From contig JACKAE010000007.1 in NCBI GenBank assembly GCA_020635205.1, forward strand, positions 1-62,096: a stretch of DNA of 62,096 bases. The letters run 5' to 3'. Under the pieces are notes generated by a model. The model saw only the letters and a list, made by a program, of their open reading frames with translations. It did not search any database and was not told the DNA's origin. Below are positions 37,503 to 45,665 of the stretch, one piece after another. Numbering within the stretch: position 1 is the stretch's first letter; the number at the start of each line of letters is the position of its first letter. Origin of the DNA: Ignavibacteria bacterium. GTDB taxonomy: Bacteria > Bacteroidota > Ignavibacteria > OLB7. The position numbers were made by a program, and so were the translations under genes.

Positions 37503-38297
37503 ATGAGTGCTTCAAATATCAAAACGTACAGTAGAGTCGTGTTGACTGTTGAGAATGGGGTTGGGCAGATTCTCTTAAATCGTCCTGAGAAGCGGAATGC
37601 TCTCGACCGAACAATGGTTGAGGAGTTATATGCAAGCATAAAGGAATGTAGTGAGGATGAATCTGTTCGTTCGATAGTAATTTCGGGGGCTGGCACGGTT
37701 TTCTGTGCTGGAGCTGATCTTGCCTACCTCCGTGAACTCTCCAGCTATTCTATCACAGAGAACATGGAGGATTCGGCAGCGTTGGCTCGAACACTTCAAG
37801 CGATCTGGGAATCTCCTAAACCGGTGATTGCTCGAGTGCACGGGCACGCTATTGCTGGTGGATGTGGCTTAGCAACGGTTTGCGATGTAGTTGTGGCTGT
37901 CGAAGCAGCAAAGTTCGGCTACACTGAGGTTGGCATCGGATTTATCCCGGCAATCGTGATGGCATTCTTGCTCCGCAAATCTCCACAAATGTTGACCAGA
38001 GAGTTATTGTTGAGCGGGAGAGTAGTTAGTGGGGCTGAAGCCTATCGTCGAGGACTCATCACAACGCTCGTTACGAACGAAGAAGAACTTGACCGCGAAA
38101 TTGAATCCTTAACAACCGCCTTCGGGAAAGCTGATCCGACAGCCGTTCGGTTAACCAAGGAGATGATGGGAGCAATGGATGGAATGTCGCTCGAAGCTGC
38201 GCTCGACTATGCCTCACGGATGAATGCGGCTGCCCGAATGACGCCTGGTTGTCAGGCAGGTATTCAAAGATTTCTTGAGAAGGCAGAAGCCTCCTGA
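37503..38297 (+). CDS. Enoyl-CoA hydratase/isomerase family protein (methylglutaconyl-CoA hydratase-like)
   Basis: 264 residues. Crotonase-fold motifs 'GTVFCAGADLAYL' and 'HGHAIAGGCGLATVCDVVVA' form the oxyanion hole. One catalytic Glu is likely in 'FGYTEVGIGFIPAIVMAFLL', a segment close to methylglutaconyl-CoA hydratases (LiuC/AUH) of leucine degradation. The gene begins 13 bases after the subtilase stop, so it is in the same transcript, yet nothing links the two functions. The exact substrate is uncertain. Confidence 0.85.
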   Translation: MSASNIKTYSRVVLTVENGVGQILLNRPEKRNALDRTMVEELYASIKECSEDESVRSIVISGAGTVFCAGADLAYLRELSSYSITENMEDSAALARTLQAIWESPKPVIARVHGHAIAGGCGLATVCDVVVAVEAAKFGYTEVGIGFIPAIVMAFLLRKSPQMLTRELLLSGRVVSGAEAYRRGLITTLVTNEEELDREIESLTTAFGKADPTAVRLTKEMMGAMDGMSLEAALDYASRMNAAARMTPGCQAGIQRFLEKAEAS

Positions 38298-38366
38298 CCT
38301 TGCATTCGCGTTGTGAGCGAAGTATATTCCGCGATTAGCACTTGATGACTTTTAGATAGTTTTTTT

Positions 38367-39044
38367 ATGAGAAGAATGAACAGGACAACAACACTCTTTC
38401 TTTCGGTAGCAACGGTAGTTCTCACCTTTGCCATATCTGCTGATGTGGAGGCACAATCGTTGACGAATCCGACCAAACTCTACACCGGTGCAGTCCTCTC
38501 ACTTGGAAGTGAAGAGGCTGTGAACGAAGCGATTCTCTACGTTTACGAAGATCCGTATTCCACACCTGTCACCTCATCCCGAATTACTACGAATACCTCT
38601 GAGTACCGTGTGCTTCTCGATCCGGCAACGCTCTACTGGTTCCGGGTTGAAGCACTTGGCCACTTTACTGATGACTTTATGGTTGCCTCCCCACGTGGTA
38701 CGAACTACGAAGAGCTAAAATTCGATCTCCACATACGCCCAATTCCTATCGACTCAACTCTCTACCGAGGGACACCATTTGAAGGTGAGACAGCAGCGTG
38801 GGGTGATCAGGCGGGAATGAAGGGGGTGCTGGCTTTCATGCTTGAGAACCCAACTGTTAAAGTAGAAATTGGCGTTGGTCTCGAAGTAAATGAAGTTGAT
38901 CCACTTACTCAAGATCGCGTGAATGCTATCAAACAACTCTTCCGTGAAATGGAGGTGAGTACAACCCGGATTAAGTGGGATAGGAAAGTGGGCGATCAGT
39001 TCGGCACAATAACGATGAAAATTTCTGGTTTCGAGACGCCGTAG
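38367..39044 (+). CDS. Exported protein of unknown function with a peptidase-regulatory-like N-terminus and OmpA-like tail
   Basis: 225 residues with a signal peptide ('LFLSVATVVLTFAISADVEAQ'); ATGs at 38367 and 38376 are both possible. Residues about 30-120 look like a carboxypeptidase-regulatory-like beta domain ('YTGAVLSLGSEEAVNEAILYVYED'). Residues about 145-215 ('VLAFMLENPTVKVEIGVGLEVNEVDPLTQDRVNAIKQLF') resemble part of an OmpA domain, where 'L-x-x-N-P-x-x-x-V-E-I-x-G' is typical, but the Arg-Arg end motif is missing. Likely periplasmic. I do not recognise a specific family. Confidence 0.65.
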   Translation: MRRMNRTTTLFLSVATVVLTFAISADVEAQSLTNPTKLYTGAVLSLGSEEAVNEAILYVYEDPYSTPVTSSRITTNTSEYRVLLDPATLYWFRVEALGHFTDDFMVASPRGTNYEELKFDLHIRPIPIDSTLYRGTPFEGETAAWGDQAGMKGVLAFMLENPTVKVEIGVGLEVNEVDPLTQDRVNAIKQLFREMEVSTTRIKWDRKVGDQFGTITMKISGFETP

Positions 39045-39100
39045 CGCTGCGACTCTTCGGTGATGATTCTGTTACGTCGCGGAGCGACCATCGGTTGGTA

Positions 39101-39122
39101 GCCTCGTGCGTGAGCGCGAGGC
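39101..39122. repeat. Extragenic hairpin within a repeat-like spacer
   Basis: A 9-bp stem with one G-T wobble and a GTGA loop lies in the gap between two convergent genes. The surrounding sequence (about 39071-39175, 'GGAGCGACCATCGGTTGGTAGCC' type) looks like a dispersed extragenic repeat, although no other copy is in this window. Confidence 0.45.
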
Positions 39123-39228
39123 ATCCGACGATACCTCTGCCTGGAGTACCAGCGGTGCGTTCCTTCTGGGAGTCGGGATTGTCAACACGCTATAGTGGAG
39201 AACAAATCGGATAGACTGAGACAGATTA

Positions 39229-40227
39229 CTAATCGAGCTTTCCTGCAATTGCATCGGTAATGTCGTCTACTCGAATTAGGTTCATGCAGTGGAAGTGCTT
39301 GCGTGGACATTCCGATCTCCCGACAGTAGTGCAAGGGCGACAGTCGAGGTCACTCTGTTGAAGTATCGTCACTGCCTCACCGTAAGGGGCAAATCCAAAC
39401 TCTTCTACAGTAGAACCGAATATCGTGATGACAGGGGTTCCTACGGCTGCTGCTATGTGAGAGAGAAGTGAGTCGTTGGCTATGAGGATCGAACATCTTT
39501 CAACTACCTGCGCCACTTCAGAGAGTGTTGTGGTTCCTACCAAATTCAAGACGTTTTTTCCATTCCCAATCGCAGCTTCAACATCTTTTCCTATTTCAAC
39601 TTCATCAGCTCCGCCAAGTAGTAGAAGTGTACCTCCACGTTCTTCCAACAACGTCCCTCCCAATTGGGCATACTTTTCAGCAGGCCAACGCTTAGTGAAG
39701 TGGCGTGCGCCGGGGGCGAGTGCGATAAGAGGCTGAGGGAGATCGAGGGGGAGAGAGAAGTCTCCCTTTCCGGGAAAAAAATCCAACCCTTTTCCGTCAT
39801 TCTCCAGCGAATATGATTTCCCCACATCTAAATAGCGTTCGGGTATTGGAGTAATTGGCCGAAGCAAATTCACTTTGAATCGGACGAGCAACCACTTTCT
39901 AAAGGTCGGTTTCCGAAAGACAAAGCGTTGTTCGCCGAGTCTAAATCGAACAATTCTGCTTCGCAGAGAGTTGTGGAGATCGAAGATAATATCGTAGTTG
40001 GTTTTGCGCAGTTCGCCTCGCAGCGTTATCAGGTCAGCAAAGTTAGAGGAAGAGGGAAGCACTATCGAGTGATTAATGTGAGGTGAGTGCTGAACCAGTT
40101 CCTCAAATTGCTCCTTCGTTAAGAAATCAATTTGGGCCTGAGGAAAGCGTCTGCGCAACGCTCGTAAAAAGAGTGAAGTCAGGAGAATATCTCCAGCAGA
40201 GCTGAATCTGATAACGAGTATTTTCAT
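39229..40227 (-). CDS. Glycosyltransferase family 9 (heptosyltransferase-like)
   Basis: 332 residues. N-terminal 'ILVIRFSSAGDILLTSLFLRALRRRFP' is the classic start of GT9 enzymes (the Asp of 'GDILL' acts in catalysis). Later motifs are 'LIALAPGARHFTKRWPAEKYAQL', 'LLLGGADEVE' and 'LIANDSLLSHIAAAVGTPVITIFGST', plus a Cys-containing end ('DCRPCTTVGRSECPRKHFHC') common in this family. It likely adds a heptose or similar sugar to the lipopolysaccharide core, in line with waaA elsewhere in the window. It stands alone on the minus strand. Confidence 0.92.
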   Translation of the reverse strand: MKILVIRFSSAGDILLTSLFLRALRRRFPQAQIDFLTKEQFEELVQHSPHINHSIVLPSSSNFADLITLRGELRKTNYDIIFDLHNSLRSRIVRFRLGEQRFVFRKPTFRKWLLVRFKVNLLRPITPIPERYLDVGKSYSLENDGKGLDFFPGKGDFSLPLDLPQPLIALAPGARHFTKRWPAEKYAQLGGTLLEERGGTLLLLGGADEVEIGKDVEAAIGNGKNVLNLVGTTTLSEVAQVVERCSILIANDSLLSHIAAAVGTPVITIFGSTVEEFGFAPYGEAVTILQQSDLDCRPCTTVGRSECPRKHFHCMNLIRVDDITDAIAGKLD

Positions 40228-40290
40228 AGGCGTCGGAAATCTACGATCTTGCTTCCGATTCTAAGAGTGAGGGAGAATTTCATTACATAC

Positions 40291-41841
40291 ATGAACGAAG
40301 AAAAAGAGATGAGCAATTCATACAGTAGAGTTGGAACGTTTGGTGAACTGAAGGAGAGTGGTTATCAGTCGCTGTCGATTAAAGAAGAGATGCGGCGAAA
40401 TATGATTCGTAAACTTGATGGGAAGGAGGAGTTATTCCCCGGCATAGTTGGCTTCGAGGAGACAGTAGAACCACAACTTGTGAACGCGATTCTTGCCCGA
40501 CACGACATCTTGCTCCTTGGGTTGCGTGGGCAAGCAAAGACACGACTTGCGCGGACAATGACTGAGTTTTTGGATGAGTATATTCCAGTGGTGGCTGGTT
40601 CGGAAGTGAATGATGACCCCTTCAACCCGATAAGTCGTTATGCCCGAGACTTGATAGCAGAGAGGGGAGATGATACCCCGATTGAGTGGTTGCACAGAGA
40701 TGAACGCTACGGTGAAAAGCTTGCCACACCCGATGTGACGATTGCCGACTTAATCGGCGATATTGATCCAATCAAAGTTGCTACGCAGCGTATCTCCTTC
40801 TCGCACGAAGGGGCAATTCACTTCGGCATTATTCCCAGAACAAATCGAGGAATCTTTGTCATCAACGAGCTTCCTGATCTACAGCCACGGATTCAGGTTG
40901 GTCTGTTCAATATCATGCAGGAGCGTGACATCCAGATACGTGGGTTCAACGTCCGCATTCCACTCGACGTTGTGATTCTCTTTACCGCAAACCCACAAGA
41001 CTATACCAACCGTGGCGCAATTATTACACCGCTGAAAGATCGAATCGACTCACAGATACTGACGCACTATCCCAGAAACCTTGAGGATGGAATTGTTATT
41101 ACGCGCCAAGAGTCGAAGATCAACGACGAAGTGAAAGAGCGGTTGATCGTTCCTGAGTATATCGAGCAGATTGTTGAGATGATAGCTGCTCACGCTCGGA
41201 ACTCGGAGTTCGTTGATCAACAGGCTGGTGTTTCCACTCGGATGACGATTTCAACTATGGAGGCGATGATCGCCAACGCCGAACGGCGTGCGTTAATCAA
41301 CGGTGAGAAAGTAATTCTTCCCCGCATCATCGATTTACAGCAGGGGATGACCGGTATCACCGGCAAGGCAGAGCTTGTCTTCGAAGGGGAGCAAGAAGGT
41401 CCCGTGAAAGTTGCTCGCGCATTGATTGGCAAAGGAGTGCGCTCAATCTTTTCACTCTATTTCCCCGATCCACTTGGAAAGAGTCGGAGGCGAGGTGAGA
41501 AAGAGGAAGACCCCTATGCAAAAATTGTGGAGTGGTTCAGCGGCAGGCACACTCTTGAGTTGAACGACCGGATGACGCTGGATCAGTACGTGGAAGAGTT
41601 GAACAAAGTGCCCGGACTCGCCGACTTGGCGAAGAAGCACCTTAACCTCGCCACTTCGGATAGCTATCTTCTATCGGTTGCAATGGAGTTTGTGTTGGAG
41701 GGATTGCACCAAAATTCAAAGATCGGAAAGGAAGAAGGGGAGGCACAATCGAGCTACCGTGACATGGTTGGGTCGATTTTTACCAGTGGGGTTGGTGACT
41801 ACGATTTGGAGGATGACGAGGATGAGTATGATGAATACTGA
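40291..41841 (+). CDS. MoxR-type AAA+ ATPase (magnesium-chelatase-like)
   Basis: About 516 residues; ATGs at 40291 and 40309 are both reasonable. Walker A 'LLLGLRGQAKTRLAR', Walker B 'RGIFVINELPDL', a long insert before the beta-hairpin ('LIGDIDPIKVATQRISFSHEGAIHFG'), sensor 1 'ILFTANPQDYTNRG', and an arginine-finger segment 'PLKDRIDSQI' define the helix-2-insert clade of MoxR/ChlI ATPases. The C-terminal tail is very acidic ('YDLEDDEDEYDEY'). Such ATPases usually act with a von Willebrand A-domain partner in metal insertion or complex assembly, but none is encoded next to it. A degraded copy of its 3' end follows the next gene. Confidence 0.9.
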   Translation: MNEEKEMSNSYSRVGTFGELKESGYQSLSIKEEMRRNMIRKLDGKEELFPGIVGFEETVEPQLVNAILARHDILLLGLRGQAKTRLARTMTEFLDEYIPVVAGSEVNDDPFNPISRYARDLIAERGDDTPIEWLHRDERYGEKLATPDVTIADLIGDIDPIKVATQRISFSHEGAIHFGIIPRTNRGIFVINELPDLQPRIQVGLFNIMQERDIQIRGFNVRIPLDVVILFTANPQDYTNRGAIITPLKDRIDSQILTHYPRNLEDGIVITRQESKINDEVKERLIVPEYIEQIVEMIAAHARNSEFVDQQAGVSTRMTISTMEAMIANAERRALINGEKVILPRIIDLQQGMTGITGKAELVFEGEQEGPVKVARALIGKGVRSIFSLYFPDPLGKSRRRGEKEEDPYAKIVEWFSGRHTLELNDRMTLDQYVEELNKVPGLADLAKKHLNLATSDSYLLSVAMEFVLEGLHQNSKIGKEEGEAQSSYRDMVGSIFTSGVGDYDLEDDEDEYDEY

Positions 41842-41948
41842 GCTAAGTGGGTTCTCAATTAATGCCTACCATTTCATTGTCAAACCCGGTACGTTAGCGT
41901 AGTTATTACTGAGTCTTCTTCTCAATCACCAATTTCTTCGATAGGAAA

Positions 41949-43271
41949 ATGAAAGGCACTTTTTTTCTCCTACTCTACATAACTGTTTGCCTTTGGGGCA
42001 ATCAGTCAATGGTGGGGCAGATAAGGGTACTCTCTCCTGATGGTGGCGAAGAATATACACTCGGAGATGTCGTCCCGATTCTTTGGTCAGGCACTACCTC
42101 AACTGATACTGTCTCAATTGAACTGAGTGCAGACGGTGGAGTTTCGTGGAGTGAACTTGCAGCAAAGCAGACGACCAATCGATATTTATGGAGAATTACT
42201 GAGAGCGTAAAACCGGGAAGCTCATACTTGATTCGGGTTGTCGGCTCATCCAGCAACAAGTCTCTGTTTGGGCAACAGCAGCAACTAACCGGCGGAGATT
42301 TTTCGTGGGCAGAGTTTAATGACGCTGGAACAGTATTGGCTGCGTCAGACCGCAATAATCGGATTGTTTTATGGGATACGCGTTCGTGGGAGGAGTTAAA
42401 GGCGATAGTAGTTCCAGAGAATCTCGTGTTGCTACAGGTGCAGTTCAGTCCAGATGGGACAATGCTTGTGAGTGGTGCATTGGATGGAACCGCTCAGATA
42501 TGGAATCTCAATACAGGTAGCATTGAATCCCAAATTGCATCGCCAACTTCGTCGATAGCTGTCGTTGGCTACAGTCCAGATGGAAGAACAATTGTTGTAG
42601 GGAATGATGAAGTAGATGGGGACATAACGTTGTGGGATGTCACTGAAAAGAGAAAACGATCAACCTATCAGATCCACAGTGAAGGGATCCGTTATGTAGA
42701 GTATGCAAGAGATGGGAAAACAATCCTGACCTGTAGTGTAGATGGAACAGCAAAACTTGTTGATGCGACTACTGGAAATGTCTTGCAAGTGTTTCCACAC
42801 GCGACGCCCGGCACTTCACCTGTTGTAAATGGAATTGCACTCTCTTCTGATGGGCAGACTGTTGTCACCTGCGGGTTTGATGGGTGGGTAAAGTACTGGA
42901 ATGCTATTACTGGCACACTAATACAATCCAGAGAGTATCATGGTGGCCAAAAAGTATCGAAGGTACATTATTCACCAAGCGGGAAGTGGTTGAGTAGTGT
43001 TGGCTACGATGGCAAGGCTCTACTGATTGACCCAACTACTGGGGAGATAATTTTTCGTGCGGATGTAGGTGTTGGTGAAGCCTACACAACTCGATTTAAT
43101 AGCGATGAAACCTTATGGTCTATCTCGCACGGTAGCTATGGAGTATCGATCTGGAGTATTCAGCCAAACGAAGATACCTCAGACTCCTTCTGGAGCATTA
43201 GAGAATGCAATGCGACATCGGACGTAACTACAGACAATCAACAGTTGAATTCTACTCTAACCATTGAGTAG
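41949..43271 (+). CDS. Exported WD40-repeat protein with N-terminal Ig-like domain
   Basis: 440 residues. A signal peptide ('FFLLLYITVCLWGNQSMVGQ') is followed by a beta domain (about 22-110) with 'VLSPDGGEEYTLGDVVPILWSG' and 'IELSADGGVSWSELA', the pattern of Ser/Thr-rich Kre9/Knh1-like Ig domains in Bacteroidota secreted proteins. About six WD40 repeats fill the rest ('VQFSPDGTMLVSGALDGTAQIWNL', 'IALSSDGQTVVTCGFDGWVKYWN'), forming a beta propeller. No T9SS sorting domain is present. The protein probably acts in the periplasm as a binding scaffold. Confidence 0.88.
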   Translation: MKGTFFLLLYITVCLWGNQSMVGQIRVLSPDGGEEYTLGDVVPILWSGTTSTDTVSIELSADGGVSWSELAAKQTTNRYLWRITESVKPGSSYLIRVVGSSSNKSLFGQQQQLTGGDFSWAEFNDAGTVLAASDRNNRIVLWDTRSWEELKAIVVPENLVLLQVQFSPDGTMLVSGALDGTAQIWNLNTGSIESQIASPTSSIAVVGYSPDGRTIVVGNDEVDGDITLWDVTEKRKRSTYQIHSEGIRYVEYARDGKTILTCSVDGTAKLVDATTGNVLQVFPHATPGTSPVVNGIALSSDGQTVVTCGFDGWVKYWNAITGTLIQSREYHGGQKVSKVHYSPSGKWLSSVGYDGKALLIDPTTGEIIFRADVGVGEAYTTRFNSDETLWSISHGSYGVSIWSIQPNEDTSDSFWSIRECNATSDVTTDNQQLNSTLTIE

Positions 43272-43275
43272 GCGT

Positions 43276-43353
43276 TGCTATTGTGACCTGGTCGGGTCAA
43301 CCTATGCCAGTGGCATTAGCGACTACGATATAGAGGATGATAAGCATTCATAC
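43276..43353 (+). pseudogene. Remnant of the 3' end of a moxR-like gene
   Basis: Translating these 26 codons gives a peptide that aligns without gaps to the C-terminal tail of the MoxR ATPase at 41752-41829: 'DLVGSTYASGISDYDIEDD' against 'DMVGSIFTSGVGDYDLEDD'. By my count about 55 of 78 aligned bases match. No upstream part of a second moxR gene is present, and the region between holds only the WD40 gene. Confidence 0.75.
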
Positions 43354-43407
43354 TTAGTGATCCTTGGTGTTCTTGGAGGTAGAAATTCCAACACCAAGGA
43401 GACTAAG
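43353..43407. repeat. Long imperfect palindrome between convergent genes
   Basis: An 11-bp perfect stem (43361-43371 with 43390-43400) is extended outward by CTTAGT/ACTAAG after a small bulge. No T run follows, so it may be a palindromic repeat rather than a simple terminator. It lies just upstream of the argD stop codon at 43410. Confidence 0.6.
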
Positions 43408-43409
43408 AA

Positions 43410-44633
43410 TCACCAAGTGAAGATCTCTCGCAGTGCATCAATCAGTCTCTCTACGTGCTCTCCTTCAAAGATGTAGGGGGGGAGGAGCCGGATCACGGTT
43501 TCGTTCGTAGCGTTGGCGATAATCAGCTTACTAAGCAACTGTTCAACAATCGGTGCAGCCTCTTCTTTTAGTTCAATTCCAACCATTGCACCGGCTCCTC
43601 GTACGTCGGCAATCCGTTCAGGGAATTCAGCGGCGAGTTCTTTTAAACGTGCGATGAGGTGTGAGCCGGAGACTTTTACTTGTTCCATCAACCCCTCCTC
43701 GATTAGGTCGAGAAGAGCACTCCCCGCGGCGCAGGCAACAGCATTGCCACCAAATGTTGTTCCGTGCCGACCGTAATCGAAGACCTCGGCCAGATCCTCT
43801 GTTGTCAAGATTGCGCCGAGTGGAAGCCCGCCACCAATCACTTTTGCTGTGGTGACAATGTCGGGATGAACGTTGAAGTGTTCGAACGAAAAGAATGTTC
43901 CGGTTCTTCCACCACCCCCTTGAACCTCATCGGCAACAATCAAAAAACCGAATTTTTTCCGCAGATGTTCCAGAAGCTGAACGAACTCAGGATTTGCCCA
44001 GCGAACGCCCCCTTCACCCTGAAGAAACTCGATGAAGACTGCCGCGGTGGCTCCGTTCACTGACTCAGCAAGACGATCGAGATCGTTGAACGGAAGTACC
44101 TTCGTTCCTGACAGAAATGGCCCCATTCCTTCCTTGTACTTCGGCTTGTCCATAATCGAAAGTGCGCCGTAGCCTCGCCCGTGGAAACCACCGGTGAAGG
44201 CAATTACTTCAGATTTCTGCCGTACCGATCCCCAACGACGAACTAACTTCAGTGCGCCGTCGGTCGCCTCTGTGCCACTGTTGCAGAGGAAGGCGCGGTC
44301 GTATCGACTCAGCCGTGTCAACTTCTCCACAAAATTGACTTGTGCATCCTGATAGAAAAAGTTGGAGACGTGTGCATACCGATTCATCTGGTCTACAACG
44401 GCGTGGACGATTCGTGGGTGTGAGTGGCCGGCGGCATTGACGGCGATGCCTCCCAAAAAATCGAGATAGCGTCTCCCATCGTTTGCGTAGACATACATTC
44501 CTTCGGCACGGTCAATCTCTACCGGAAGGCGTTTGTATGTCTGAAGAAAAAGCTCGTGCTCTTGTTCGGTAACTGTTCGCATAATAGATAGTAGATCGTA
44601 GAAAAAAGAGTGGGAGGTTGTAGTCGTAGCCAT
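43410..44633 (-). CDS. argD: Acetylornithine/ornithine-type aminotransferase (class III, PLP)
   Basis: 407 residues; GGAGAAG lies 10-12 bases upstream of ATG 44633, and a second possible start is at 44582. Class III motifs are intact: 'YLDFLGGIAVNAAGHSHPRIVHAV', 'FLCNSGTEATDGALKLVRRW', 'IAFTGGFHGRGYGALS', 'FIEFLQGEGGVRWANPEFVQ', 'LIVADEVQGGGGRTGTFFSFEHFNVHPDIVTTAKVIGGGLPLGA' (PLP-binding Lys near 262) and 'HGTTFGGNAVACAAGSALL'. ArgD converts N-acetylglutamate semialdehyde to N-acetylornithine in arginine synthesis. Ornithine or 4-aminobutyrate aminotransferase activity cannot be excluded. No other arg genes are nearby. Confidence 0.9.
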   Translation of the reverse strand: MATTTTSHSFFYDLLSIMRTVTEQEHELFLQTYKRLPVEIDRAEGMYVYANDGRRYLDFLGGIAVNAAGHSHPRIVHAVVDQMNRYAHVSNFFYQDAQVNFVEKLTRLSRYDRAFLCNSGTEATDGALKLVRRWGSVRQKSEVIAFTGGFHGRGYGALSIMDKPKYKEGMGPFLSGTKVLPFNDLDRLAESVNGATAAVFIEFLQGEGGVRWANPEFVQLLEHLRKKFGFLIVADEVQGGGGRTGTFFSFEHFNVHPDIVTTAKVIGGGLPLGAILTTEDLAEVFDYGRHGTTFGGNAVACAAGSALLDLIEEGLMEQVKVSGSHLIARLKELAAEFPERIADVRGAGAMVGIELKEEAAPIVEQLLSKLIIANATNETVIRLLPPYIFEGEHVERLIDALREIFTW

Positions 44634-44718
44634 GTGTCATCTTCTCCATCCTTTCTGAAGATGCTCTGAAGCAGGTTTGCTACCTACTCGATTGAAGCTC
44701 CTACGTACTCACTCGTAT

Positions 44719-44754
44719 AAAAAAGCCCTTCGTTTCTCATCAAAACGAAGGGCT
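44719..44754 (-). terminator. Rho-independent terminator of the mS38-like mini-gene
   Basis: A perfect 12-bp stem (44724-44735 with 44743-44754), seven-base loop, and six U residues when read on the minus strand. It lies 20 bases beyond the mini-gene stop, supporting that gene as real. Confidence 0.95.
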
Positions 44755-44773
44755 GAATCAATAGGCTCTCGCC

Positions 44774-44863
44774 CTACTTCTTCTTGTGTCTGTTCTTACG
44801 CAGTCTTTTCTTACGCTTGTGCGTTGCCATTTTATGGCGTTTTCTCTTTTTCCCTGAAGGCAT
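44774..44863 (-). CDS. 29-residue AURKAIP1/COX24 (mS38)-like ribosomal protein
   Basis: The peptide begins 'MPSGKKRKRHKMATHKRKK' and ends 'RLRKNRHKKK', all Lys, Arg and His apart from a few residues. This is the highly conserved mini-protein of Bacteroidota and Chlorobi assigned to the AURKAIP1/COX24 family, the bacterial relative of mitochondrial small-subunit protein mS38. It should bind 16S rRNA in the small ribosomal subunit. A GAGG ribosome site lies about 6 bases before the ATG, and a strong terminator follows at once, so it is a complete monocistronic gene. Confidence 0.9.
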   Translation of the reverse strand: MPSGKKRKRHKMATHKRKKRLRKNRHKKK

Positions 44864-44989
44864 GATTGACCTCGCGTTTTATGTCTATTGAATGAAGATT
44901 CTTCGCTTCACAAGCCTGCTAATATACAACGATTCAGAAATTTTTGAGTGAAATTCACGTAAGGAATTCTCTCGAAAATACTCTTTGGG

Positions 44990-45664
44990 CTAATGTGCGT
45001 GCAGGTATTCGTTCAGAATTTGCTGGGCTGCCTTCCCTGGACCGGTTGTTGAATCGATCTTCGCTACCCGCTTCATATAGGCTAGAACGCTGTCTGGTTT
45101 ATCCTTTTCCTTGTACATCAGCGCGAGATTGAAGGCGGAATTCTGATGCTTCGGATTGATCTTCTGTACCTGATAGAGCTGCGCAATCGCTTCGTCAACA
45201 TTTCCAGATCGGTAGAGTGCGTAGGCCATATCTGTCCTCGCATTCTGGTCTTCTGGGTGAGCTTGCAAAAATATCTGGTAGTGGGTGAGTGCCTCCACAA
45301 ATGGCTCTGCTGATTTCTGGCTTTGGCCAAGATCGTAGAGTGCGTTAGCGAGATTCAGGTGAACAACAGGATCGTTCGGAGAGGACTCCGCCATCGACCG
45401 AAGTTGTTGCACAGCCGCTTCCAAATCGGGCTGCCCTCCACTACCTCCCATTTCAGGATGATCTGTCGGCAACTCTCCGGCAGCACCTTGTGGTGGCCCC
45501 ATCTTCTCTTCTGGTTGGGCAACAACGTAAACCAACCCAGCAAAGACAAAGCAGAGAATCCCGGCGATGACATAGCTTCGTCCACGGTGGGGATCCTTTG
45601 TGTGAAGAATTTGATGGTGATCTTCTACAGGTGGAAGGTTTCTATCTCTCTCGTCGTTACTCAT
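44990..45664 (-). CDS. Membrane-anchored TPR protein
   Basis: 224 residues. A 28-residue cytoplasmic N-terminus with several His precedes one membrane helix ('YVIAGILCFVFAGLVYVVA', about 30-50). After a Gly/Pro-rich linker come three or four tetratricopeptide repeats (about 80-220, 'HLNLANALYDLGQ', 'RTDMAYALYRSGNVDEAIAQLYQ', 'AFNLALMYKEKDKPDSVLAYMK'). The TPR part probably faces the periplasm and assembles protein complexes, as in CcmH/CycH-like or Bacteroidota TPR proteins. Its ATG comes two bases after the HU-family gene's stop, so translation is likely coupled. Confidence 0.88.
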   Translation of the reverse strand: MSNDERDRNLPPVEDHHQILHTKDPHRGRSYVIAGILCFVFAGLVYVVAQPEEKMGPPQGAAGELPTDHPEMGGSGGQPDLEAAVQQLRSMAESSPNDPVVHLNLANALYDLGQSQKSAEPFVEALTHYQIFLQAHPEDQNARTDMAYALYRSGNVDEAIAQLYQVQKINPKHQNSAFNLALMYKEKDKPDSVLAYMKRVAKIDSTTGPGKAAQQILNEYLHAH

Positions 45665-45665
45665 A

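Noticed and set aside
41949..43271. WD40 gene considered as a transposon or insertion-sequence cargo
   Set aside because: No transposase, terminal inverted repeats or target duplication flanks it; only the moxR-tail similarity is supported.
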